DNA of 64,000 nt from Chamaecrista fasciculata (GCA_003254925.1 QANZ01053186.1:297353-361352), one strand, 5' to 3'. Shown: positions 34,701 through 47,771, numbered from the stretch's first letter. A program made the numbers and translations. Notes: a model not told the origin generated them from the sequence alone.

Positions 34701-36508
34701 AACATATTATTAACAAGAAATGGAAGACTTATATCTTGAACAAAATCCAGAAGAAGCTGGCTAATATTCCTGGAGGGTTGGGAAACATTCCCAAATGTCA
34801 ACCCATTTTGAAGGTCCTTAACAAGCAGAACATGGTATAAATTTGATAATACAGAAAGATAAAGTGGGGCAATTGTATTAACTGAAAGAAAATCATAATT
34901 AATTCAAAATAGCATGGACGATTGCAATTAGAGAGGGTGCATTAAGGGAGAAGATGTGTCTTCTTTTAAGAACTACTGGTTCTCACCCAGACGCAAGAAG
35001 TGAACCTGATGGATTCCATGCACAAGCAAAAACCTGTCAGGAATAGAATAATTTTCAATAGAGCATACAGAAGAGGGTAAAAAAGAAGAAAATCAAACAG
35101 ATAAGTCCAAACCTCGGAGGTATGACCTTCCAAAACTTTTACATCAAAAGTTGGAATCTCACTAGACAATAACATAGAGCTTTGGGAGATCTCCATTGGC
35201 TCAGGCCCTAACCATAAAAAATTCTACTTCCTGTTATCTATCAAGATTAATAGCTGATGATAAAAGGGGAAAAGAAAACATGTATATTTACCTTCACTTG
35301 TTCCATTTTCAATATTTTCAGCCATAATCTTATCTTCATGCTTCTCTGCATCATTTTGATCGGGATGTTGTGTTTCTTTATATTCACCATTTTCTGGCTC
35401 TGTCTCTTTCTCTGTCTTTGTTTTATCAATCTCACGTTCATTTTCTCTTTCCTTTCTCTCTTTGTCCATTTCCTGAGCATGTTCCCTTGTAGTGTCTTGA
35501 CTTAAATCATTCACCTTTTTATTTTCGTCAAGCTTATGCTGACGTAGATTTTCTTCCTTTTTGGCTTTAACAATATTGTGTAGTTCATATGGGTCCTTGG
35601 TAAGAAGGTCAAGAGGTTGAAGAAATGAGAAATCCTCATCGGCGTCTGCATCACTCTGGAGACCTAACACAGACACCAATCGGCTTAAAGTCCTTAAGCA
35701 TACATGATAAGTAAGTTATAAAGTATAAACTACCAAAATATAACAAGAAATAAAATTCTTACACCACTCAAGTTTGCCTCCAGCTCAATATACTGAATTC
35801 CTTTTTGTATGAATGTCACAAGAGCACCAGGCGGAACTAAATTACCATCAATTCTGCTTTTATCGATCCCTGCCTCATACCCAAAAGCAAATGCTGAATG
35901 AATAAAACCTGAAACGTGACAAACGTTAGAAAATATGGGAGGGAAAGATGAAATTTTGGCGAAAGAAAAAGCGCACGGATGATAAACTTTTACTTTCCCT
36001 CAGAAGTCAGAAGAAATAAACAAATACAATTATTTCTGCGCTTGCTATTAATGACATGTAAGAATCTATCAGGGAGCCAACACGAATTAACTTCTGCTCA
36101 GGCTTAAACTCGTTACACGGGGAACAACGGAACAAATGAAGCACGAGAAATTTCCGATAGGAAATGAAAGCAAAAAAGAAACCGATGTCCTGCAATGAAT
36201 ATATTTTAGCACAGGACCAAGAAATTATTATTCAATCCCAGGATTTCAGAAACTTTTTGTTTCTATATCTGGGTAGATGGCTCATATAAGTCTACTGTCG
36301 CTCTAAAGGTTTTAACAGTCAGGTAGGAAAGAGAAAAAAAAAGGAACGAGTAGAGATTAACTGGTAATCACTTGGGGATAGGTCTTGTTGACATTGTGTG
36401 AGGATTAAAAAACAGATTTGATAAAAGAAACAAAGAAAACCATGGACCTGATTCGTGAAGGTAACGGAAAACTAGGTAGTTCAACTCAGAAGAAGTGATT
36501 GAGATCAT
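31792..36508 (-). CDS. HOS15: HOS15-like LisH/WD40-repeat protein (571 aa, 14 exons)
   Basis: Exons, in gene order: 36448-36508, 35765-35908, 35663-35292, 35207-35113, 35033-34987, 34661-34511, 34345-34279, 34148-33990, 33898-33777, 33588-33514, 33066-33013, 32930-32857, 32745-32671, 32011-31792. They sum to 1716 nt, one frame. The N-terminal LisH segment reads [18 protein letters not shown] charged Lys/Glu/Asp linker (about residues 85-190) is followed by WD repeats with [34 protein letters not shown] and [11 protein letters not shown]. The C-terminus is VCVLDFRM. Known role: nuclear TBL1-type component of histone-deacetylase complexes (HDA9, HD2C, HDA6) and substrate receptor for CUL4-DDB1, acting in cold response and flowering. 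The length is close to the Arabidopsis protein; the linker is shorter. Intron 13 contains a (CA)n microsatellite. Confidence 0.93.
32529..32559. repeat. (CA)n microsatellite in HOS15 intron 13
   Basis: About 13 CA units following AGACAGACAG. A candidate length-polymorphic marker. Confidence 0.85.
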
Positions 36509-37699
36509 GGTGGTGGATCAGTGGTTTGAGCAGAAGCTTGAATTGTTTGAGGAAAACGGATACAGATGAAGGTGTGACATGACATGAGAATGAGAGTGAC
36601 TTGTAGACGCTAAGAGACGAGGACGTTGGGCTGGGTTTCCCAACTTGAATATCTTCAGCTAAGGCCCAAGTGTGTTTATTATCCGCTTCACTAGGATTTA
36701 AAGCCATTCTATTCTAGGCCCATAGGCCCAAATCGACCCATCACGCCTCGCGACTTCACTAGGAATATTTTTTCCTATCGAGGAAAGGAGAGTATGTTAA
36801 GTAAAGTAAGGAGAGTATGTTGTCTTTGATAATAAATTCTAAGATGTAACTTGTGTTATGCATACAATTACAATTACAAGTTGACATAAGTTTTTTTTAC
36901 ACTAATTTAATGTTGAAATATAATAGAAAAAGATAATTTTTTAATCAATAATAACTGTATAAGAAGCTATATCACTAATTACTTGCAACGCCCACTTTAC
37001 ATCATAGACTAACCCTTCTTTGATGCATTATGACATTGTGTTGTTTGCTTATGAATAAAGTTTTCTACTTACGTCAGTTTGTCCTTATAATTCCTCACTT
37101 GATCATTTAATCAAGTGGTAAAAGTTTGAATCTCACAAGTATGAAAAGTATTCTTGTCCGATCATTTATTCTAAAGTGGAGGACTCGTGAGGAAGAGATT
37201 AATTATTGCTGTCGACAATGAATACCATAACTTATAAATATTATATAACTAAGTCTCAATATTATATAATCTCAAAGCATTTGTAAGTGGAGAAAATGAC
37301 TAAATATATAAAAATAAAAGATAAAAGCAATAATGAGACTATAGATTAACGTTATGGACAATTTATTAGGTGAGGTTTATTTATAAAACAGATTACAACA
37401 TTAGTTCATAAGTGTTGACTAATAAGTTCGATCTTGGTTGCAGATGGATTGGATTAATTAGTTATCCATTTTATATTTACTTGGAAGGACACTTTTAATG
37501 GAAGAATAATTAATCCAGCAATAGATTAGTGACAATATTTGGTTTATTTCAAAGGCGGGCCCTAGTCATGGCATTAATTAATAACATGATTCCCGTGAAA
37601 CACAAACATTTGTTAGTACTTAGTATTAATTAATAGCTTAATTCCATGGAAACTTGATGAAGAGAGAAACAGAGAGAGAGGTAGTGAAGAAATCCGAAA
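36509..37699. other. HOS15 upstream region and spacer
   Basis: The HOS15 5' leader is pyrimidine-rich on its own strand. Farther right the sequence is AT-rich without a gene. A minus-strand frame at 36486-36707 overlaps the HOS15 start in another frame and is not supported. Confidence 0.5.
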
Positions 37700-39449
37700 A
37701 TGAAAGAAACAGAGTGGGTGATAATACTGATATTTTCAATTCTGCTTCTTGCAGTATCAAAATTAATCCTGAATCTGATTAATTTCTCAGTAAAGCACAG
37801 TACAGCATTTATAGCAGAGTTAGGTACTAACTAAAATAACCAAAACAGAACTAATTCAGTTACTTTGGACAGCTCATTGCCAGCTCATGCATTATTACTA
37901 ATATACTGAAACCTACGGCCACATATTGTTCCTCAGGCTAGGCACTCAAAACGTCCTCCTTGTGTCCTCTCCTTCAGCCATCGAAGAATGTTTATCCAAA
38001 AACGACATCGTTTTCGCCAATCGCCCTCGCTCGCTTGCCGGCAAACACCTCAATTACAATTATCAGACTATGGGATTCTCCGATTACGGAGACCACTGGC
38101 GTAGGCTTCGTCGACTCACCACTTTGGAGCTTTTCTCTTCAAAGCGTCTCAATATGCTATCGAGGATTCGAGACGATGAGGTTAAACACTTGATAAAGCA
38201 AGTGTTTGATGAAAGCAGAGGAACAGAAGAAGGCGTAAAAGTGAATCTCAGAGAAAGATTGGTTGAGATTTCGTTCAATATCATGTTGAGGACTGTGTCG
38301 GGAAAACGTTATTACGGGAAGGATGTGGTTTCGCAAGAAGCGAAGCAATTCAGGGGAATGATGAGGGAGTATGCAGAGTTACTTGGGAATGGGAATTTGA
38401 ATGATTTTTTCCCGTTGTTGAGATGGATTGATTTTCTGGGATTAGAGAAGAGGATGATCAACGTGAAGAACAAACTGGATAAGTTTCTTCAGAATCTGCT
38501 TGAGGAGCACCTTAGAAACAGGACAATGAATGCTAAGGATGACGATGATGAGCAGAGTAAGATGACGTTGATTGAGATTCTGTTATCACTGCGAGAATCC
38601 GACCCAGAGTTCTACACGGATGAAACTGTCAAAGGACTTATTGTGGTAAGTTGCGTTACATTATTTTATTTAATTTCGTGCTGCCCTTCACCAACGCTAT
38701 TCACTAAACAATACAATTAATTAATCATCAATTAGATAAGTATATAGTTCTTTTGCATGGCGTTATGTGATTCGTTCTGAGTATAAAGTAGTCAACTTTA
38801 ATTGCAAGCTACTCTTTATACATATATATATATATATATACATATTTTGGCCAACATGCATATATTGTATATATTATATAAATGTATTTTCTTCAAGAGA
38901 AGGGCCCGGCACTTGTACTATTTGTTGCCTCATTTTTTTAATATGTAATTATCTTCATTTTGTCCACAAAAGGTCAAGTGGTCTTAATTTGGATTCCACA
39001 GTTTTGTTGGCAGACGCATAAACTTCTTGCTATACGTTAATTTCGTGTCCCCATTAATTAATTAATTGAACACAGTGATATATATAGTTAGAAGGTCCCC
39101 ATATGTTTGACTGTTTGAGGCTCTAAAAACATAATAATTTGGCACCTCTATAGTACCCTTTTCACTTTTTGGCGGTTGCATACAATTTATAGTATTTGAT
39201 TCGACGTATCATACATACCTTAATTCATCTCATAGGTCATCCTCTTCGTGCATGTCGGTCGGTTTTCATCGAAAGCACTAAGTGATAAGAGTATAAGTCT
39301 TTAGAAGAACCACACTTAAAAAATTAGTTGTTGAAGTTAGAGAGCTCAAGACCTTATATAGTGTTTTACCCTCAAGTGACTACTCGATTTGAGACTCGTA
39401 TCATTATATTACTTTTTATTTATTCAAACATACAATTCATATTTTACTT

Positions 39450-39486
<37 letters not shown>

Positions 39487-40188
39487 CTCCCATGTCCTTT
39501 TTTGTTTTAACTTTTACATTACAAACTATACAACACTGAGAGGTAGAAAGTTGTGCAGGCAACGCTAGTAGCTGGGTCAGATACTACAGCGAGTACAATG
39601 GAGTGGGCATTCGCGCTTCTGCTTAACCATCCAGAAGCAATGCAAAAGGTTAGGAATGAGATAGACATGAAGGTGGGACAACATCGTTTGCTGAATGATT
39701 CTGACGTCTCCAACCTCAAGTATTTGCAAAATGTAATCAACGAGACACTTCGGATGTATCCTGTGGTTCCAACACTCATACCCCACGTGTCATCCGAGGA
39801 TTGCACAGTTGAGGGTTATGATATTCCCAAAGGCACCATGTTATTCGTTAACCTATGGACATTGCAAAGAGACCCAAACTTGTGGTTGGACCCAACAAGG
39901 TTTATGCCAGAAAGGTTCGAGGATGATGGGTTAGGAAGTGAAGGTAAAGTGATGTACAATGTGATTCCGTTTGGTGTTGGAAGAAGGTCTTGCCCTGGGA
40001 CTGTTTTGGCTAAGCGAGTGATGCCACATGTATTGGGATGCTTGATTCAGTGTTTTGAGTGGGAGAGAGCCACCCATGAGCCAATTGATATGATGGAGGG
40101 AACTGGGCTAACCATGCCCATGGCTCATCCCTTGTTTGCTATTTGCAACACACGTCAACCCATGATCAATCTTCTATCCAACTTATGA
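37700..40188 (+). pseudogene. CYP81: CYP81-type cytochrome P450 lacking a start codon and N-terminal region
   Basis: Exon 1 homology runs from YGHILFLRLG (37914) to 38645; exon 2 is 39559-40188, ending in TGA. Conserved parts are intact: I-helix AGSDTTASTMEWA, ExxR in ETLRMYP, the PERF region PERFEDDG, and the heme loop PFGVGRRSCPG. The CYP81 family hydroxylates isoflavonoids, lignans and glucosinolate precursors at the ER. In-frame TAA occurs at 37899-37901, and no ATG lies between it and the homology. A hydrophobic peptide beginning MKETEWVIILIFSILLL at 37700 resembles a P450 membrane anchor but is in another frame and ends at a stop near 37834. The proline-rich hinge is absent, and I found no splice that rejoins the parts. 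Likely a pseudogene through a 5' deletion, or an assembly error. Confidence 0.8.
38646..39558 (+). other. Intron of the CYP81-type gene
   Basis: GT-AG borders (GTG|gtaag and gtgcag|GCA) at the position usual for CYP81 genes. Contains two (TA)n runs, at about 38821-38840 and 39451-39482. Confidence 0.8.
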
Positions 40189-41053
40189 ACCCTACTACTA
40201 CCTAGTTTCCACTCCTCTTATTATTGTTATCTTAAATAAGATTTTAAATTTAAAAGTTTATCAATATAATTATTTTCATTAGAAAAACTTTCTCACTATT
40301 TATATTTAAGCTAAAGTATAATTTTAATCCCTCAGTTTATCATAAGCATTAACGGGTTAATTATAAGTTAATGAATTAGACTTCGAAATTTGAATTTCTA
40401 TAACTTAAACCGTTTCAGAACTTAATTGCTACATTGGGTAAAAAAAAAAAAAACTTAATTGCTGACTAATATTATTTATGGAATGGGGAACATCGATCTT
40501 ATACTGTAGGTGAGCCTTGGAAGTCATATTTGAAATTTTGGAAAGGAAGTAGTAAAGAAAAGGAAATCGAACAACACATCATGAATATGAATTTTCATAT
40601 AATGTAATAATGATTAAAATAAATCAAAAACAGTATCGCGTGAGTTACGATGCCAGTAATTAATCAATTATCATTGATCTCGATACGTTGTTTATTGGCT
40701 TATTTTCAGCTAACGTGTTTAGGATAAGACTCCGAAAAAATTGAGTTTTCCAGTAATTAAATTACTAGTTTTTAAAATTTGTATATTAATTGCTGTTAGC
40801 TTTTTCCAGAATATAATTTAATATCAGGCCAAAAAAAAAATTTTATATGTTATTTTTTTTTTGTAGTTTGTTGAAGAAAAAAACAAAGCAAAATCAATGG
40901 ACAAGATATTATAATTTGTAAGTGTGACCTGGGAAAGAACGGATGATTGCAAAGTTGGAAACCCAATTGCCACAATAATTTAGACGTTTCCGGAATTATA
41001 ATTCGAGAAGTTTCTTAGGGTTATTCTATAAGAAAATTGAAGAAAAAGGAATG
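40189..41053. other. 3' flank of the CYP81-type gene
   Basis: AT-rich, with an A-run at 40440-40453 and no further coding sequence. Confidence 0.5.
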
Positions 41054-41896
41054 TTCAAAGCACAATTTTGATCCTTTATTTTTTTAAGTAAGTTACAATT
41101 AAGTTTTTTATATTTTTGTTTCTTACAATTTTGGTATTATATTTTTCGAAAAAATTTTATATTTTGCTTTCAACAATGAAATATGATTATATCTCTCTCA
41201 TTTTATATAAGTTCAATTGTGATGAGTTTAGAGCCCCAAATGGGTTCTTAACAAGTCATTTATTTGTCTGATTGGAGCCATCAACGAACAATGCCAAATT
41301 GGACTCCAAAAAGTAAACTGCTCGTTTCGCTGTAGAAAAAGCAAAGTTGATCATATATATTTATTTCATTTCGAGTTCGATTGTGACGAGTTTAGAGCTA
41401 TGTGTTACTCTTAACAAATTATTTTTCTGTCTAGTTGGGACCGTCACCATATGAGGTCAAATCGAGTCTGAAAGTGGTTCTAAAACTAAAGAGTGAAAAA
41501 TGATAGAAAACCAATTGTGGACTCGATTTGATCTCATTCGCTAGCGGTCTCAACTGATCAGGAAAATGAATCATCAATAGTAACTTGTTGCAATCAGATT
41601 TGAAATAAGAGAAATGACCAAATTTGCTAGTTTGACTATAAAACAAGTGACTTACTTTAGAGCCAAATTCGACCTTGTTTGATGGTAACTCCAACTAAAC
41701 AAAAAAGTGATTCATAAAGAGTAATATATATCTTTAAACTTATCGTAATTAAATTTAAAATGACAAAGATATGATCATATTGTAGGCTAATGTGTAAAAC
41801 TTTTAAGAAAGATATAGGACTAAAATTGTAGAAAGAAAAATAAAGGACTAAATTACAACTTACCTAAAAAATAAAAGACCAAAACTACACATTAAA
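41054..41896. mobile_element. Inverted-repeat element, about 840 bp
   Basis: GTTCAAAGCACAATTTTGATC on the left mirrors TAGTTTTGGTCTTTTA-type sequence read from the right end. Arms continue with AAGTAAGTTACAATT and AATTACAACTTACCT. The interior repeats GAGTTTAGAGC and CTCGTTT words. Probably a Mutator-type non-autonomous element, but exact ends and target site are not settled. The minus-strand frame at 41431-41694 is an artefact. Confidence 0.6.
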
Positions 41897-42310
41897 CAAA
41901 GGGGGAAAAGGTTGATTGTCACTGCCACTCACACCGTTGATCTTCCTTACAAGGTAACCCATCGCTCGTGACAATCCACATCAACCCTACTCCAACCTCA
42001 TTGAATGGGTAAGTTGCCAATCCCTAAAACGGACTATACAAGTAGGCCACACAATTTTTCTTTTTTTTTTTTACACTTTTTCTTTCTCATTTTTTTGTAG
42101 ATCAGAAAAATCATTTCTTACAAGTAAGACGCACTTCTTTTGTCTGTCTCTGTTGGTTGGAATTGAAATAATGAGATGTTACTTTTACTTTAATTATAAT
42201 AAATACAGATAAAACGTAAACAGTATAGTTTCCTGGACGGTCCTCGCGTTTTGGTGGGTCTCGATTCTTGAACATTGAGCAAGGTTCATTTCTTTTTCCC
42301 CCAAATCAAA

Positions 42311-42793
42311 ATGAGTGAGCCGGAAATCGCAACCCCACCACCACCCGCGGCGGAGCAAGATTCCGCTCCACCGCCGACGGAGGCTCCTCCCAAATCCGAC
42401 AAAGCCGGCGGCGGCGGCATCTCCTTCAGCATATGGCCTCCCACCCAGCGAACCCGCGACGCCGTCGTCCACCGCCTAATCGAGACTTTGTCTACGCCCT
42501 CCGTCCTCTCTAAGCGCTACGGCACAATGCCTTCCGACGAGGCTTCTTCTGTGGCCCGATCAATCGAGGAAGAGGCTTTCACCGCCGCCGGTGGCTCTTC
42601 CTCCTCCGACGATGACGGCATCGAGATCCTTCAGGCTTATTCCAAGGAGATCAGCAAGCGGATGCTCGATACTGTTAAGGCCAAATCCACTTCAGCCTCT
42701 TCTGTCGATACTGGTGCATCTCAGACCCCTATCTCCGACGTGCCTCCTTCTCCTCCAGCTGCCGAGGCCACCTCTGTCGCTGACTCATCCTAA
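42311..42793 (+). CDS. WPP domain-containing protein (160 aa)
   Basis: Single exon from ATGAGTGAGCCG to TAA. The Pro-rich N-terminus (residues 1-35) is followed by a WPP domain, FSIWPPTQRTRDAVVHRL through RYGTMPSDEASSVARSIEEE (about residues 38-95), and a Ser/Ala/Pro-rich C-terminus. Plant WPP proteins (WPP1/2, RanGAP N-terminus, MFP1-associated factor) are tethered to the nuclear envelope by WIP and WIT proteins and move to the cell plate in dividing cells. The length matches WPP1/WPP2-like small proteins and there is no RanGAP leucine-rich domain. A longer frame from 42275 would need a TTG start, so the ATG at 42311 is preferred. The codons are GC-rich compared with the flanks, consistent with a true gene. 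Confidence 0.92.
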   Translation: MSEPEIATPPPPAAEQDSAPPPTEAPPKSDKAGGGGISFSIWPPTQRTRDAVVHRLIETLSTPSVLSKRYGTMPSDEASSVARSIEEEAFTAAGGSSSSDDDGIEILQAYSKEISKRMLDTVKAKSTSASSVDTGASQTPISDVPPSPPAAEATSVADSS

Positions 42794-45700
42794 TTTCAGT
42801 ATATTAGGGTGTCTGGTAATGCTATCTTAGGGTTCCCTCGATGAGGAATTATGTCTAATACCGAGATCTGCTGCCATTAGAACTTTTTATTTCCAAGGAT
42901 GCCAATCTTGATTGTATGTTACTCCTTGAACATCATGTGTTTTTCCTTTGATTTGCATCATTGTGTACCAAGTAATTTTCATATATGTTATCCGCCTTAC
43001 ATCATAGTTTGCGTAACTAGATATCTATGTTCTACGTTTTTCGGGAGACTCCATTTTCTTAAGTTTACTGACTGATTTTTACTATTGATTTTCTCCCATC
43101 CATCTATTTAAGAAGTGAGGAATTACAGCAAATTGGAGATGGCCAGATGGATTTACTATGTGTTTCGAATTGTGAAATTTGTTACTAACGTTCAAAATTT
43201 ACTCTTTCAATTTGAAAGGAATGCTTAGCCACATTATGGGCGTGTTTGTGTTCAACATTTTGCACATCCTATTATATGGTACGGGTACCAAATACATTCA
43301 GTTTTCTATGATGTGGCGCTGGCTGATTTAGTTCAATAATGCTTGCTTTCTTGTGTATGCCTGCTGGATGTTAAAACTGTTTGTGGAAGATTTATCTTAG
43401 CCACTCATAGAATTATTTTTTACTTAACTGATATTCCGAGGAAGTTGAGTTTTTTCTCTTTGAAATGTTCCATGGGAGAAATGCTCATTAATCGTTTTTA
43501 CATGAACCATTTGTCTGAAGGTTGGAAGTGTAATAGATTTCAGTTTATATTTACTTGTTACTGGTGGCACCAAAAGCATCCATAACTATATAATTATTGC
43601 TTTTTTCATGTAATGTGGTTGAAAAGCCCTCATCCATTTTTAATTTCTTTGAGCTGATAGTCAGTGACACAAATAAATACTCTACAATTTATTGCCTCTT
43701 TTTTCTATTCCCCGAACACTCTGATATTCTCGAGCAGAAAGGAATCTGAATGTGTTCTCTATCAAACACCAAATAAAGGTGATGAATAATGGTGTCCCTA
43801 ATTTCTGCGAGCTTTTTAGACTAGATTGTGTCCATTTTATCTCTATGTGATGGCAACTATATTTATTAAGAGTTAAACAGAACATCTTCTATCTCTGCAC
43901 ATCTAAAATAATGCATCTGCAATTTTGAAGTACTTTGTCGCCTGCTATATAGGGCTTGTAGAGTTTTCCTCTTGGATATTTCCTTCTGGTCTGTTTGACA
44001 TCTCATGCATGAAACCCCTATGTTTCTTTTAGATTGTCCCTGCCAACTGTGGTAACCTTAAATTGATATCTGAATGCTCTTAAAATAGTGATCTCGCCTT
44101 CGTAGGTGCTCTATTTTTATTATTTTGTAAATAAGGTTGTAATGTGAGAATGTCTATTCAAGTTGTCCCCTTACACTACGTGATTTGGTTATTATGACTG
44201 GTCAATGGGTAATAAATGTTTTTCTGTTTGGTACTAATGCATTACGCCTTTATGAATTGTCCCCTTTTATGCTGTTAATTACACTTTAGCTTGGTTGATT
44301 ACTTAACATATCATCAGGGGGTTTCTTGTGTGATGAGCATTGTGGTTAAGTAAAGCAAGTGTAGGGTGATAAAGTAATTTAGTCTTAGCGAAGGCATCCT
44401 GTTTCTTTACTATCTTACATTAAGTGTTAATATTGGTGAAGATTTTAGCATTTACATGATAACTGCTGCTTGTGGATTAATTTCGTGTTAGTTCCTAGTG
44501 ATTGCTAAGTGAGCCTCTACTGTTAGTAGAAGTACAAGCTTAACAGTCATGGGTACCATGATCCGAGCATCGCTGTCACTGATAGATTATATGTATTTTG
44601 TTGAAGATACCAAGGATCTCAAGAAACAGTAGATTGTTTATTGTCTCATAATAATTGATGTTGGGTGACTGAAATATAATCCTTGGGTGGCAAGTACCAG
44701 TTGTAGGTTTGCCACTACCTTTATTATTGCATTTGTTTCAGTCTCCGCTCTGTTTTGAATGATATCATCAATTGAGTAGTAAGAGTAGCTTACTTGTCTA
44801 TATACAAGTTGGGCAAGGGAATGTTGGCTGTGCGGTAATTAATTAGTTTTGTTGTTTGTAGGTAGCCTAGTAATTTTATATAACAAAAAGATTGGAATTT
44901 AGATGAATGGGTTTGGACCCTTAACAGGAGCCACGGTTGTGGGTTGTGGGGTTGGGAAGTTTTGATTTCTGGTGGCCTTATGCCATGTATTTTTACTTTA
45001 GATAACTAAAAACTTGGGGCGGTGATTGTGTCTGCGAACCAAGTTTTATTATGTGTAACATTATGAACACAGGTTATATTTTTCCAAGAGAGGCGCTTTT
45101 ATATATCTGAAAAAAGTAGACAAATGTGGAGATACTTAGGTAACTAATCATATTTTTCCTCTCTATCTTTTCCCATGATCATGACCTTGCATATCACCTC
45201 TTATCCACGTTAAGAAACCGACCAGACTAGCAAGCCTATTACGTTATGGATTCAGTTTTCTGTGGTTCTACGTGGTTTATAGGGGAATGCCTTGGTGTTT
45301 TTGTTCGACTTTCTTAACCTTAGCTGTGCCTCCAAATAGGTGAGTGTAAAGATTTAAGTGTATTTCTCAAATTGTTAACAAAAGATGATACATTAAACAA
45401 TAAAAAATTGATATTTTATATTGTCATATAAGCATTTGATGTTTCATCTCTAATCAAAATGAGATTAGTCTTCGCTTAGACTGTTACACAGATAGACGAA
45501 GGATACCCATGACAATAACCGAAAAAAATTAAGAGAAATCTTCAAAGAATAAATGGTTGACATTTGTCATTATTCAGTGATTGTATTTTCATTATTAATT
45601 CTGTCATTATGGGAATAAAGACTAACACCCGCGTTAGATGTTTGGTTCATTCCTGTCTCTGGCAAAAAAAAAAAAAAAAAAAAATCTATCGGCACCAGCT

Positions 45701-47507
45701 GTGATGTTAAGATAGCCTTTTCTGCTAATTCAACTCTCCAAGGTTGTTGCTAAGTGCTAACCAGTAGCTACAACTATTACTGCCTGCCTTATTTGATTGA
45801 AGATAGTTATTGAAAGTTTAAATCAAGATAAAAGAGATAAAACAAGATAAGGTATAAAAATACAGTACATGCACAAACCAAGGTGAGGAGGATTAGAACT
45901 GAGGATCATTCACAAAGAAAGTTTGTGTTGCTCCTAACATGGAAAAATTGGAAGGCAGGCAATCTGCCACACATTGTGTTGGAACTTGGAACTCCCCAAA
46001 AATCAGAAGCATTGCATTTCAGTTCCGTTTTGAACAGAGTTTTTCATTTTCAATATTTTAAAGCAATTATTTGATACCACTTCCCATAGTCTAAAATACA
46101 AGAGAGTAAAAATTTTAGAAGTGAAATACAAGTCTTGAAATGTATTAATTAGGTGCAAATTAAAATTAGACTCAAGTTTTTTATAGTGTTGAAGTTAATT
46201 AAAAATGTTTTACATTGTTTGAAAATGAAAATGTTAGTGAATCGCAACTCTATATAAATGGGTTTAAGTTTAGTTTCAATTTACACCAAGTTTATATAAT
46301 TTAATTCTTATATTTGACTTTCAATTTTTTTTTTCTCTTTCAATTTTAAAATGTAGAAGTGATAATTAAATAAGCTAGACTTAAACCTCTGTATAATATA
46401 TTGAAGCTCACTTATATTTCCATTTTCAAGTAATGTGAAACTTTTATAATTAACCTCAATTAGAACTATACATTTTCAGTCAATCTCAAGACAATAAAGT
46501 GTATGGTTGCGTGAGAAAAAGGTGAAGGTAGTTGAAAATAAGGTGTGGTTGAAATAAGTGCAGTTAATTGGCCTCTGCATATGTGGCTCCTCTATACTTT
46601 GGACTAAATTCTATTTTTTACATTTGACTCCCTCGCCGGCACCACTTTCAATGAAGTTACCGCCTGTATGTGTAATGTGACCTTCCTTCTTCGTTATGAT
46701 TTACGATTTATATATATACACCCGGTCCTGCATTCTATTATTTCATTAAACTAGAGGAATTTTCTGGCTTGAATAAACTACTGGATGGAAAATTATATGA
46801 ATTAATAGGAACCGACACCACTTAAATTTGATAGTCTAACAAACCCATTAGACTTCTTTGGCTCCTGCGTAAGTTGGTTATGGTTGGTTTGCAATTTAAG
46901 ATTCTATTTAGTTCTGAGCTTACCTACTACGATCAACCACACGGATGGATAGAAACAACACGTAACCTGTTTTCATATATTGCTCCTTTCACACTAGATG
47001 AGTGAGCTTGATATTGTACTAAATGGAAACGGAATCAGGTAGGTATAGTCAATGTTATTAGGCAAGAGAATGCGAATCTCTTCGGGATCGTGTGATCTTA
47101 TCTTTTGACTTCAGAAAGTTTGGTGAGGTTTCAAAATTATGTGTGTTATGTAATCTCTTTTCAGGGTTCAGACTGCTTAAACATTACTTCTTTTGTAATA
47201 GCATTAACAATTTGTTGTCATTTCTTCATTATGTGGGCATCAATCACCTTTTGCAAAAAATAGCGTAACAATTTATACAACAATGCATAGCTTACAAGAG
47301 TAAACATTTTCGAAATTAATTATAGTATTCAAGAGACAGTATGCCTAGCTTGATTTTACAATGTGGATTAACAAACTAATTAGAAACCCAGTATGCATGC
47401 CTACCTACTATAATATAACCTAACCTGGGAAACCAAAGAAAGAAGAGTATATATATAAGCAATTGCAACTGAAGAACAAAGAATGAAAGAAAATCAAAGA
47501 AATATAG
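42794..47507. other. 4.7-kb spacer without recognised genes
   Basis: Starts with the likely 3' UTR of the WPP gene. I found no open frame with family features in either strand; the frames at 43343-43585, 43682-43885 and 45883-46074 are short and featureless. It contains a 20-A run near 45664. Its base composition is less AT-rich and less repetitive than that of the transposon regions, so a long non-coding transcript or unrecognised UTR introns cannot be excluded. Confidence 0.45.
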
Positions 47508-47771
47508 CTAGTGACCAGGACCCTTTCTACTAGGTCCAGAAGCAAGTAAGGATGGCAAACTTCGTATTAGTGAAGAACGTTGAGAATTAGTGGCGTTATT
47601 AGAAGAAACAGCAAAAGATGTCATTCCATGAGACAGAGATGACTCTGAATCTGATCCTCTCATGTCTTTACAACCATCTGCTCGAAGAACCCTGCATTGA
47701 ACATAGCTGACATGGCATGATACCACAAGCATTATCATCATACCCAACGCAATGCAAACTCTCTTTTCCAT
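47508..47771 (-). CDS. Small secreted peptide precursor, PIP/PIP-LIKE type (87 aa)
   Basis: One exon. An N-terminal signal peptide (about residues 1-26: basic start MEKR, then a hydrophobic core LGMMIMLVVSCHVSYVQC) is followed by a variable Ser/Asn-rich region. The conserved C-terminus ends ASGPSRKGPGH. The SGPSxxGxGH motif at the very end marks PAMP-induced peptides (PIP/PIPL), a family related to IDA. After secretion the mature peptide is cut from the C-terminus and, for PIP1, is perceived by the receptor kinase RLK7 to amplify immunity or to affect root growth. The whole arrangement (signal, spacer, C-terminal peptide, under 100 aa) fits. Specific orthology is not assigned. Confidence 0.82.
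   Translation of the reverse strand: MEKRVCIALGMMIMLVVSCHVSYVQCRVLRADGCKDMRGSDSESSLSHGMTSFAVSSNNATNSQRSSLIRSLPSLLASGPSRKGPGH

Noticed and set aside
35257..35505. 82-codon plus-strand hydrophobic frame
   Set aside because: Antisense of the charged HOS15 linker; the Phe/Leu richness mirrors Lys/Glu codons.
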